Below, in pieces: positions 28,121 to 35,467 of a stretch of DNA of 36,256 nucleotides. The DNA comes from Comamonadaceae bacterium. GTDB lineage: Bacteria; Pseudomonadota; Gammaproteobacteria; Burkholderiales; Burkholderiaceae_C. Below the pieces are notes generated by a model that made no database searches, was not told where the DNA came from, and worked only from the letters and a program-made list of their open reading frames with translations. The stretch's first letter is position 1, and each line of letters opens with the position of its first letter. The stretch spans positions 1 through 36,256 of the forward strand of contig CANCCE010000002.1 in assembly GCA_947374505.1 (NCBI GenBank). Reading direction: 5' to 3'. A program made the position numbers and the translations under genes.

Positions 28121-29459
28121 ACCGCTGCAACTGTTGCCACTGCAGGCTGATGATTTGAGCGGCGGCGATGTCACTGAAATTCTGGCGGAGCGCAATAATT
28201 TACTTCAGCTGATTCAGCTGCGCTGGCTGGCGGTGGGTGGCCAGCTGACCACGATTTTGGGTGTTCAGTTTGTCTTGGGGGCCCGGCTTCCACTGGCCGA
28301 AATGTTGACCCTGGTCGCTGCGCTGAGCCTGTTCAACTTGGCCAGTTGGTTGCGCTGCCGTACGGCTGCGGGCGAAATCGTCAATGGCGAGTTGTTCACC
28401 GGCTTGCTGGTCGACGTGGCGCTGCTGAGTGCCTTGCTTTATTACAGCGGCGGCATTGCCAACCCTTTTATCTTTTTGTATTTGCTGCAGGTGGCGGTCG
28501 GCGCCGTGCTGCTCAAACCACGCTACATCTGGGCCATGGTGCTGCTGACCAGCGGCTGCTTTGTGCTGCTGACGCTGTGGCACCGGCCCTTGATCCTGCC
28601 AGACCTCGTGGACCTGACACTGTCGCTGCACTATATTGGGGGGTTGGTGGTTTGTTTTGCGCTGAATGCAGCGCTGCTGGTGATTTTCATTCACCGCATC
28701 AGCAGCAACTTGCGCCAGCGTGACGCCCGACTGGCCGATTTGCGCCAACGCGCAGCGGAAGAAGAGCACATTGTCCGCATGGGCTTGTTGGCCTCGGGCG
28801 CGGCGCATGAGCTGGGCACGCCGCTCGCCACCTTGTCGGTGATATTGGGTGACTGGGCGCACCACCCGCCCTTGGCCCATGACCTGGTCTTACGCGACGA
28901 GATCAAGCTGATGCAATTGCAATTGCAGCGCTGCAAGACCATCGTCAGCGGTATTTTGATGTCGGCGGGCGAGGCCCGCGGCGAGGCCTCGGTGGCGACC
29001 ACGTTGCATCTTTTTCTGGACCAACTGGTGGACGAATGGCGCAGCGCTCGCCCGACGCAAGTGCTCGACTATCAGCGCAACGACCTGCTGGACAGACCGA
29101 TTGTGTCTGACTCGGCGCTCAAGCAGATGGTGCGCAATGTGCTCGACAACGGCATTGACGCAGCGCCTTTCATGCCTTTGCAGCTGCGGGTGGAGTGTGC
29201 TGACGACTGGCTCTCGCTGAGTATCCGTGATGCGGGCCCGGGCTTTAGCTCTGACATCCTGGCTAATTTCGCCAAGCCCTACTATTCCACCAAAGGCCGA
29301 CCCGGTAGCGGGCTGGGACTTTTTTTGTCGGTCAATGTGGCGCGTACTTTGGGCGGCAGGATCGACGCCCGCAACCTGGCAGGCGGTGGCGCCGAGGTGG
29401 TGATCAAACTGCCATTGGCCGCGCTGACCCTGCGCGAAAGGACAGAGCATGGAAACTGA
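28113..29459 (+). CDS. regB: Redox-sensing histidine kinase, RegB/PrrB/ActS family
   Basis: RegB senses the redox state of the quinone pool and phosphorylates RegA. I chose the GTG at 28113, overlapping the SURF1 stop by 8 bases, with AGGTGG six bases upstream; it gives 448 residues. The protein has six membrane helices and the quinone-linked motif GGIANPF (113-119), matching GGxxNPF. The phospho-acceptor His232 lies in the H-box SGAAHELGTPLATL, and Cys274 in LQRCKTIV corresponds to the redox-active cysteine of RegB. An HATPase domain follows, with NVLDNGIDAAP, RDAGPGF and GSGLGLFLS. It overlaps regA by 11 bases. Its position after the oxidase genes suggests that it monitors the activity of this respiratory branch. 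Confidence 0.93.
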   Translation: MREPLQLLPLQADDLSGGDVTEILAERNNLLQLIQLRWLAVGGQLTTILGVQFVLGARLPLAEMLTLVAALSLFNLASWLRCRTAAGEIVNGELFTGLLVDVALLSALLYYSGGIANPFIFLYLLQVAVGAVLLKPRYIWAMVLLTSGCFVLLTLWHRPLILPDLVDLTLSLHYIGGLVVCFALNAALLVIFIHRISSNLRQRDARLADLRQRAAEEEHIVRMGLLASGAAHELGTPLATLSVILGDWAHHPPLAHDLVLRDEIKLMQLQLQRCKTIVSGILMSAGEARGEASVATTLHLFLDQLVDEWRSARPTQVLDYQRNDLLDRPIVSDSALKQMVRNVLDNGIDAAPFMPLQLRVECADDWLSLSIRDAGPGFSSDILANFAKPYYSTKGRPGSGLGLFLSVNVARTLGGRIDARNLAGGGAEVVIKLPLAALTLRERTEHGN

Positions 29460-29985
29460 ACGTCGGCTGCTGATTGTCGAAGACGACGATGCTTTCGCCT
29501 TGACCTTGAGCCGCTCGTTTGAGCGGCGCGGCTACCAAGTCAAACGCGCTGCGGGTCTGGTCGAGGTGCCCGCTTTGCTATTGACGCACCGGCCCCAATA
29601 CGCGGTCGTCGACTTGAAACTGGCGGCGGGCGCCTCCGGCCTGAGCTGCGTTCAACTGTTGCACGCGCACGATGCGCTGATGCTGATTGTGGTGCTGACC
29701 GGTTACGCCAGCATCGCCACGGCGGTCGAGGCGATCAAGCTGGGCGCGCGGCATTACTTGGCCAAGCCAGCCAACACCGACGACATCGAAGAGGCTTTCG
29801 CCCGCGCCCAAGGCGATACGGCGGTAGCGCTGACCACGCGGACAACATCGGTCAAGACCTTGGAATGGGAGCATATCCATGAAGCCTTAGCGGCTGCCGA
29901 CTTCAATATTTCAGAGACCGCAAGGCGTCTGGGTATGCACCGCCGTACCTTGGCTCGGAAGTTAGAAAAGCAGCGCATCAAATAA
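29449..29985 (+). CDS. regA: Redox response regulator, RegA/PrrA/ActR family
   Basis: RegA is the DNA-binding partner of RegB and controls respiration, carbon and nitrogen metabolism in proteobacteria. The 178-residue protein has a receiver domain with the acidic cluster EDDD (11-14), phospho-acceptor Asp55 in VVDLKL, Thr84 and Lys106. The linker is short, and the Fis-type helix-turn-helix ISETARRLGMHRRTLARKLEK ends almost at the C-terminus. Size and layout match RegA (about 180 residues). It is the last gene of the cyo-SURF1-regBA run. Confidence 0.93.
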   Translation: METERRLLIVEDDDAFALTLSRSFERRGYQVKRAAGLVEVPALLLTHRPQYAVVDLKLAAGASGLSCVQLLHAHDALMLIVVLTGYASIATAVEAIKLGARHYLAKPANTDDIEEAFARAQGDTAVALTTRTTSVKTLEWEHIHEALAAADFNISETARRLGMHRRTLARKLEKQRIK

Positions 29986-30190
29986 TTGGCGGTTTCTTTG
30001 ACGCTTTATAAATGCAGAAGTTTGTAGGGTGTCATTTTCGAGGTTTTTTCGCTACGCCATTCCTGAACTTAGGCTGGCAACCGACACCGTCCAGACGCTT
30101 CTTGTGCTTGCTCTGTACGGCCTGGTGCTGCTGAAGGGTATTGTTAACAACCCACCTGCTCGAATGGCTGTTCAATAGCCCTCTTCGGCT

Positions 30191-31102
30191 TCAAGTCATT
30201 TGATTCCAATTGCGCAGGGTGATCTGTTTGAGCAAGTGCTGCTTGAACGCTAACGCCAAGGGTGACAACTTCTTGCTTGCAGGGTGGACGATATGCCAGG
30301 CTGAGGGCAGGGGGAAGCCATCAACATCAATGACGCTCACACCGTGCTCCTTCTGACGACCATGCAGGGCATGCCGGGAAATAACCCCAATACCGAGCCC
30401 ACCAGCGACCGATTCTTTCACCGCTTCATTGCTTCCCAACTCAAGCCGGACATCTGGACGGAACCTCATCTTGCGAAAGTACTGGTCAGCAGCCATACGC
30501 GTCCCAGATCCTTTTTCTCGCAAGATGAAGCGACGTTCTGCGAGTTCAGGCAAGGCCACGAGTTTGCGTTTGGCCAGCGGATCTGAGGTCGGTGCAACCA
30601 ACACAATCGGATTTTGCATAAAGACTTCGTCACCCAGATCCATGTCAGTTGGTGGCATGGACATGATGTAGATATCATCGAGATTTTCGCGTAGACGATG
30701 AACCACGCCATCACGATTGAGGATCTCCAACGAAACGTCGATCGCCGGATACTGGGTGCAAAAGCTGCCGATCAAGCGGGGCATGAAGTACTTAGCGGTA
30801 CTGACCACGGACACCCTTAGCTTGCCTTGTGACAAGCCTTTGATGGCATCGACGCTCTGCCCGAATGAATCCCACGCTTGCGCCACAGAGCGGGCCGTCG
30901 CAGCCAACTCCTTACCGACATCAGTCAGATAGATTTTCTTGCCGACAACTTCGTAAAGTGGCAGTCCCACCGACTGCGTGATCTCCTTCAACTGCATAGA
31001 GGCCGTCGGCTGAGTCACATGCATCGCCTTGGCCGCGGCACTGACGCTGCCGGTCTCTGCCAATGCCAAGAAAACCCGGAGTTGTCGGAACGTGACGTTC
31101 AT
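30191..31102 (-). CDS. LysR-type regulator of the CbbR/CmpR group
   Basis: The 303-residue protein has an N-terminal winged helix (FRQLRVFLALAETGSVSAAAKAMHVTQPTAS) and a two-lobed substrate-binding domain. Several segments resemble the regulators of CO2 fixation and bicarbonate uptake (CbbR, CmpR): STAKYFMPRLIGSF, NRDGVVHRLRENLDDIYIMSMPP, ILREKGSGTR, LGSNEAVKESVAGGLGIGVISRH and the C-terminal GFPLPSAWHIVHPASKKLSPLALAFKQHLL. It is divergent from the SbtA-type gene across 84 bases, the usual setting for a LysR regulator and its target. Assignment to this subgroup is by remembered motifs and needs a tree. Confidence 0.88.
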   Translation of the reverse strand: MNVTFRQLRVFLALAETGSVSAAAKAMHVTQPTASMQLKEITQSVGLPLYEVVGKKIYLTDVGKELAATARSVAQAWDSFGQSVDAIKGLSQGKLRVSVVSTAKYFMPRLIGSFCTQYPAIDVSLEILNRDGVVHRLRENLDDIYIMSMPPTDMDLGDEVFMQNPIVLVAPTSDPLAKRKLVALPELAERRFILREKGSGTRMAADQYFRKMRFRPDVRLELGSNEAVKESVAGGLGIGVISRHALHGRQKEHGVSVIDVDGFPLPSAWHIVHPASKKLSPLALAFKQHLLKQITLRNWNQMT

Positions 31103-31186
31103 AGCTTTTTATCTATACATAAGTATTTAAGAATTGATTTTACTAGATAGTCTTAAATTTATAAAATTTGCAGAAGGAGAACCTTT
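31103..31186. promoter_or_regulatory. Divergent LysR/SbtA promoter region
   Basis: This very A/T-rich 84-base gap holds an inverted repeat, TTTAAGA at 31126-31132 and TCTTAAA at 31151-31157, with 18 bases between the arms. A -10-like TATAAA stands at 31160-31165. AAGGAG at 31174-31179 is the ribosome-binding site for the SbtA-type gene, seven bases before its TTG start. The inverted repeat is a candidate LysR operator; this is inference. Confidence 0.5.
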
Positions 31187-32191
31187 TTGCAAAACTTACT
31201 CGATCCCGCCATTCTTTTTTTCGTCATCGGCGTAGTGGCCGGAGCGGTCAAATCGAACCTCGAAATACCCCCCGCCATCTCTCGATTTCTGTCTTTGTAT
31301 CTGCTGATGGCCTTGGGGCTGAAGGGAGGCTTCGCTCTATCGCATTCAGGACTGACAGCCAACGTTGGCGTTAGTCTGGCGGCCACTATGTCACTGGCCA
31401 TCGTCATTCCATGGCTAGGCTACTGGTTCCTGAGGCGTTTTGTTTCCGGCTTTGACGCCGCAGCTGTCGCTGGGACTTACGGGTCCGTCAGTGCGGTCAC
31501 TTTTGTGACGGCTGTTCAGTACTTGGAAAATCAGCAAGTGGCTTACGGTGGGCACATGGCCGCAGGGATGGCCTTGATGGAGTCACCGGCCATCATCATG
31601 GCTGTTGTCTTTGCCAATACGCTCAGGCAAAAGGCGTCTCCAGAACCGATCGTCTTGGGAGGCGGCGTTGCGGCCATGGGCCGTCAAACGATCAAACGAA
31701 CGGTTTCGATTGGAAAAATCCTGCATGAGTCATTCACGGACGGCGCTCAGTTGTTGCTTCTCGGTGCCATGGTCGTGGGTTTGATCACGGGGGATGCGGG
31801 GCAGACGGCCATGCAACCTTTCTCCGGCGACCTGTTCAAAGGGATGTTGTGCTTCTTTCTGCTGGACATGGGTCTGATGGCTGCGCGCAATTTACCGCAG
31901 TTGCGCGGGAAATCTCCCGTGCTGATCGCTTATGCCGTGTTGGGACCGATCTTTCATGCCAGTCTTGCCCTGGGTCTGGCTTTTCTGTTGAACCTGCCAG
32001 CCGGCGATGCTGCCTTGCTCATGGTACTGGCTGCCAGCGCCTCGTACATTGCAGTGCCTGCAGTGCTGCGCTACGCCCTCCCGGAAGCCAATCCTTCGCT
32101 GTACTTCAGCCTGAGTCTCGGGGTGACTTTTCCGCTGAACATTCTGGTCGGGATACCCACTTACACGGCCATTGCGCAAGCGTGCCTCTGA
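31187..32191 (+). CDS. sbtA: SbtA-type sodium-dependent bicarbonate transporter
   Basis: The 334-residue protein has about ten membrane helices in two inverted repeats and matches the SbtA family (formerly DUF897), whose cyanobacterial members import bicarbonate with sodium. Features are LLDPAILFFVIGVVAG at the start, TYGSVSAVTFVTAVQYL, the central cytoplasmic loop around residues 143-175, and APASASYIAVPA-like LAASASYIAVPAVLR with FPLNILVGIPTY at the end. The start is TTG at 31187 with AAGGAG seven bases upstream. Heterotroph members of this family are mostly untested, so the substrate is inferred. No PII-like SbtB gene lies beside it. Confidence 0.87.
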   Translation: MQNLLDPAILFFVIGVVAGAVKSNLEIPPAISRFLSLYLLMALGLKGGFALSHSGLTANVGVSLAATMSLAIVIPWLGYWFLRRFVSGFDAAAVAGTYGSVSAVTFVTAVQYLENQQVAYGGHMAAGMALMESPAIIMAVVFANTLRQKASPEPIVLGGGVAAMGRQTIKRTVSIGKILHESFTDGAQLLLLGAMVVGLITGDAGQTAMQPFSGDLFKGMLCFFLLDMGLMAARNLPQLRGKSPVLIAYAVLGPIFHASLALGLAFLLNLPAGDAALLMVLAASASYIAVPAVLRYALPEANPSLYFSLSLGVTFPLNILVGIPTYTAIAQACL

Positions 32192-32228
32192 TGATTTTGC
32201 GATGACAACCCCCGCCCGGACTCTCTAA

Positions 32229-32757
32229 CTAGGTCGTCAAGTTGTCGTCCTGACTCAACACGGCAAGCAAGATCTGGTGTTGGCGCCGTTGGAGGCGGCC
32301 CTAGGCTGCCATTTGGTGCACACGGATGGCTATGACACGGACAGTTGGGCACGTTCGCCCGCGAGGTAGCCCGCCCCGGGTCACAAATGGACGCGGCTAG
32401 AAGAAAGGCAACCATCGGAATGGCCCAGACCCTTTTGCAGGCTTGATGCCATGGAACACCGAGGTCTTGCTCTGGGTCGATCAGGACAGCGAAAGTGAGG
32501 CGACTGGCTTCGCACAAGGACCGGCCCAAAGCCTTCAACGGGCGGTCAAAACTTGGGGAGAACTGGCGTCTTTCGCCGCTGAGGCCAATTTTCCGGAACG
32601 CCACTTAGCGTTACGACCCGGCCGAGACGATCATCTGGACACCATTAAGGGCGTCCATGACCAGAAAAGCCTGGTGCAAGCCTTTAATTTGGCAGTGGCG
32701 GAATCAGAATTTGGTCCTGCACGGTGTGCGCTAAACAAGATCATCGGCTTTTAAAAT
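32229..32757 (+). pseudogene. DUF6671-family gene, frameshifted and truncated
   Basis: Three frames together spell a DUF6671-like protein. The first (from 32229) reads GRQVVVLTQHGKQDL and then DGYDTDS. A one-base loss at about 32341 shifts to a second frame reading LGTFAREVARPGSQMDAARR, KATIGMAQT, which stops at the TGA at 32444-32446. The third (from 32446) reads MPWNTEVLLWVDQDSE, ATGFAQG, FPERHLALRPGRDDH and ends at 32754. Between KATIGM and MPWN the usual ~25 residues are reduced to about 8, so there is also an internal deletion. The C-terminal cysteine-rich segment and the N-terminal start are missing. Function of the family is unknown to me. Confidence 0.7.
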
Positions 32758-33115
32758 TTGGAAAGTTTGCAGACCCTGGCCGGTGTGATTTTTGTGACCC
32801 TTGACGATTGGGAAACAAGGGTCAGATTGACTGGGCGCAGTCCCCGGTTGAAACTAACTTTCGCTCCGGAATTCATTCCAACAAAGCTTAGGGCGAGCAG
32901 TCAGCAGAAATGATTTTGAAAATTTAGAAGCTGGTTGCGACTGAGTAGCCCTTCATGGCCTGAGTTTTTATCCCGGTTCTTTGCGACCGTCGGCTGATGA
33001 CACCAAAGCTGACGCTCGATAAGTCGACATGATTGACGCATCCGCTGCAAAAAGCCATACAGATCCAGTTCAGAATACGCAGCCAAGTCGCAAGGTGCGG
33101 TTGATAGAAAAAACA
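32758..33115. other. 358-base region without a recognisable gene
   Basis: Short open frames on both strands here match nothing I recognise and lack ribosome-binding sites. The only clear structure is a perfect 9-bp inverted repeat, TGACCCTTG at 32795-32803 with CAAGGGTCA at 32816-32824, without a T-run on either strand. Base composition is lower in G+C than the ruvC side. It is probably decayed DNA between the DUF6671 relic and ruvC. Confidence 0.5.
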
Positions 33116-33664
33116 TCACCGGCTGCGCCCATCCCGATAAGCCCCATCCATTTTTCCGCCCAAGCCGCTGGCCTTCGCCAGTCTGGCCATGGCCGGGCCA
33201 ACGTGCGCATGGGTGATGGCCAAGCCCAAAGCATCAGCAGCGTCTTTGCCCGGCAGTGACGGCAATTTGAGCAGCCGCATCACCATCTCTTGCACCTCGG
33301 CTTTGCCCGCTTTACCGTAGCCGGCCACAGCTTTTTTCATTTGCAAGGCGGTGTATTCGCTCACCTGCAAATCAGTCGATACCAGCGCGGTGATGCAGGC
33401 GCCGCGGGCTTGGCCCAACAACAAGGTGGCTTGCGGGTTGACGTTGACAAAAATGATTTCAACCGAGGCTTGATCGGGTTGGTAGCGGGCGACCACTTCG
33501 CGGACGCCGTCAAACAAAACCTTGAGTCGCGCCGGCAAAGGCCCGCCCACCATGTTCGTGGTTTTGATGGTGCCGCTGGCCACGTAGCTCAGTGTTGAGC
33601 CATCGACATCGATGACGCCAAAACCGGTGATTTGCAGCCCGGGGTCAATGCCTAAGATACGCAT
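33116..33664 (-). CDS. ruvC: Holliday junction endonuclease RuvC
   Basis: RuvC resolves Holliday junctions during recombination. The ATG at 33664 gives 182 residues starting [17 protein letters not shown]; the frame is open further upstream but that is mtgA sequence. The four catalytic acidic residues are Asp7, Glu69, Asp141 and Asp144 ([15 protein letters not shown]). The start overlaps the mtgA stop by one base (TGATG), so translation is coupled. ruvA and ruvB are not next to it. Confidence 0.96.
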   Translation of the reverse strand: MRILGIDPGLQITGFGVIDVDGSTLSYVASGTIKTTNMVGGPLPARLKVLFDGVREVVARYQPDQASVEIIFVNVNPQATLLLGQARGACITALVSTDLQVSEYTALQMKKAVAGYGKAGKAEVQEMVMRLLKLPSLPGKDAADALGLAITHAHVGPAMARLAKASGLGGKMDGAYRDGRSR

Positions 33665-34488
33665 CAGGGCACATCCACGCCGCCCATGCGCGCGACGATG
33701 GTGTTGGCACGCGAGGCCAGGTAGTCTGAGTTGGGCCGGCTTTCGAAATAGCGTGGTCGCGGCAGCATCACCGCCAACCGCGCGGCTTCGTAGGGGCTGA
33801 GTCGGGCGGCTGGTTTGCGAAAGTAGTGCTGGGCTGCAGCCTCGGCACCAAAAATGCCTTCGCCCCATTCGACGTTGTTGAGGTAAATTTCCAGAATGCG
33901 TTGTTTGTTGAGCATCGATTCAAGCAGCAGTGTCAGCAGCAGTTCTTCACCTTTGCGCAGCAAGGTGCGCTCACCGGAGAGAAAAAGATTTTTGGCCAGT
34001 TGCTGGGTGATGGTCGAGCCGCCGATGATTTTGGGCGCTTTGGCGACAAGTGTCGGGGGTGCAGGTGCAGCGCTGAAAATGCTGGACTTTTTGCCTTGCT
34101 GACGCTTAGCCATGTCGGCGGCGATCCTGTCCGCTTGTTTTTGTGCGCGTTGCTCGGCAACGGCATTTTTCCCCCAGGCTTTTTCGAGCGCTTCCAGATC
34201 CAGCCCGTCATGTTCGGTGAAGCTGGCGTCTTCCGAGGCGATGACAGCGCGCTTCAGGTTGACTGAGATTTGCGCATAAGGGACCCAGCGCTGACTCCAT
34301 TTGAGCGCCCCCGTGGTGCTCACCACCCGGTAAATTTCCGAGCGTTGAAATGCGGTGGATTCAGGCGCGAGGATGGCCATCAGTGCGATGCGGCCGACAA
34401 AATAAAGCTGCAGGGCCAGCAACGCCACAAGCACCAGCAAGAGCAACTTGAAAAGGGGCCGCAACAGTGCTTTCAAAGCGAGGCTCAT
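33664..34488 (-). CDS. mtgA: Monofunctional peptidoglycan glycosyltransferase MtgA
   Basis: MtgA is a GT51 enzyme that polymerises lipid II without transpeptidase activity. The 274-residue protein has one N-terminal membrane helix (about 13-36), the catalytic [12 protein letters not shown] (Glu86), [15 protein letters not shown] (from 156), a second Glu in [18 protein letters not shown] and [13 protein letters not shown]. Between the first two motifs it carries an extra Ala/Lys/Gln-rich segment at about 111-152 that E. coli MtgA (242 residues) lacks. It overlaps ruvC by one base. Confidence 0.94.
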   Translation of the reverse strand: MSLALKALLRPLFKLLLLVLVALLALQLYFVGRIALMAILAPESTAFQRSEIYRVVSTTGALKWSQRWVPYAQISVNLKRAVIASEDASFTEHDGLDLEALEKAWGKNAVAEQRAQKQADRIAADMAKRQQGKKSSIFSAAPAPPTLVAKAPKIIGGSTITQQLAKNLFLSGERTLLRKGEELLLTLLLESMLNKQRILEIYLNNVEWGEGIFGAEAAAQHYFRKPAARLSPYEAARLAVMLPRPRYFESRPNSDYLASRANTIVARMGGVDVP

Positions 34489-34571
34489 GGCTGCGCCGCC
34501 CGCATGACTTGCCGCACCAGCGCAGATTTTCTACTGGCGATGTAGTTTTTTGTGTCGAGGTGTTGCTTCAT
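34485..34571 (-). CDS. Possible 28-residue ORF between the TonB-like gene and mtgA
   Basis: ATG at 34571 to TGA at 34487-34485 encodes a 28-residue basic peptide starting MKQHLDTKNY and ending VMRAAQP. Its stop overlaps the mtgA start in the ATGA arrangement seen for translationally coupled genes, and the frame stays open about 15 codons further upstream. There is no strong ribosome-binding site. It may be a real short gene, or the tail of a gene lost from this place. I do not recognise it. Confidence 0.25.
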   Translation of the reverse strand: MKQHLDTKNYIASRKSALVRQVMRAAQP

Positions 34572-34588
34572 TTTTTGCTCGTCTTGGA

Positions 34589-35437
34589 TCAGCGTTGGCT
34601 GAGCCGGGTCTGCAATGTGTCATCCCGACTGAAATTAAACCGCGAAACCACCACAATCTGGTCGGCTTGACGCCGCATCTCGGGCGTGAATCGTCCAAAC
34701 GGGGCAGACCGCAAGGCGATGCTTTGTGCTTGCCTGTCCAGCGTGAGATTACCCGAGGTTTGCATGACTTCTGTCGCTAGCAGTTGGCCGTCGAAATTAA
34801 CCGTCAGGGCCATGGTCAGTTCACCATAAAGTTTTTGGCCGGCGAGTGCTGGAAAGGCGGTCGTGCCTTGGCTTTCAATCTTGCGTCGCAAGCGGTCGTA
34901 ATACAGCGCGTAGACCTCTTCGCGCGTGGCCGGACTGATGTAACGTTTTTTGGGACGTTCGTTTTCGGCGCTGATGCGTTTTTCGATCTCGGCCAGGATG
35001 TTGATCAGTTGCCGGCGTTTTTCTTCACGCTCAGCCTGCGCCGGGTCTTGCGACATTTTTGCGACAACCGGTGGTGGCATCGCGGCGAGCTGTTTTTTGA
35101 GCTGTGTCAGCAACTGCATTTGCTGCGCTTGCATCGACTCAATCTTGCGCTGGACTTCGTCGGTGGGGTCGCCCAAATCAGTCAGTGCCGATGTCGGCAG
35201 AGGCGATGTGGCGCGGCCTTTGTCCAAGTCGCCACCGCCAGCCAGTGAAAACTGCGCAATGGCTTTGGCTTGGTCAGGCCGCTCGTTGGCCTTGCTGTTG
35301 ACCAAAATGACTTCCAGCGGGGTGTCTTGGAAAATCCGGTCAAATTGAGCCGGGTCGACCCAGCGAACCGCCAGCAACACGACATGCAGCAGCACGGAAA
35401 TGCCCAAGGCCAGTTGCAAGGTGCCGGGCGATTTCAC
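34589..35437 (-). CDS. TonB/TolA-like cell envelope protein
   Basis: The 282-residue protein has an N-terminal membrane anchor (about 9-25, ISVLLHVVLLAVRW) and a long central region with two likely coiled coils (about 93-117 and 133-165, rich in Gln, Lys, Glu). A C-terminal TonB-like domain follows (about 180-275, with LRRKIESQG, GELTMALTVNFDGQLL and RSAPFGRFTPEMRR). Members of this group usually carry energy or force from the inner membrane to the outer membrane, but partners cannot be told here. The start is a GTG at 35437. It follows the exoribonuclease gene by 30 bases, so the two are probably cotranscribed. Confidence 0.82.
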   Translation of the reverse strand: MKSPGTLQLALGISVLLHVVLLAVRWVDPAQFDRIFQDTPLEVILVNSKANERPDQAKAIAQFSLAGGGDLDKGRATSPLPTSALTDLGDPTDEVQRKIESMQAQQMQLLTQLKKQLAAMPPPVVAKMSQDPAQAEREEKRRQLINILAEIEKRISAENERPKKRYISPATREEVYALYYDRLRRKIESQGTTAFPALAGQKLYGELTMALTVNFDGQLLATEVMQTSGNLTLDRQAQSIALRSAPFGRFTPEMRRQADQIVVVSRFNFSRDDTLQTRLSQR

Positions 35438-35467
35438 GGGTCAGCTGCTGTGGTGATGCATCGCTGA

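Noticed and set aside
32795-32824. Inverted repeat as a terminator for sbtA or ruvC
   Set aside because: The 9-bp stem is perfect, but neither strand has a T-run after it and the loop is 12 bases.
32901-33119. Minus-strand frame upstream of the DUF6671 relic as a transposase remnant
   Set aside because: The translation vaguely resembles tails of insertion-sequence proteins, but no diagnostic motif or terminal repeat is visible.
33665-33868. N-terminal extension of RuvC
   Set aside because: This stretch is the 3' part of mtgA in another frame; RuvC proteins start at MRILGIDPG.
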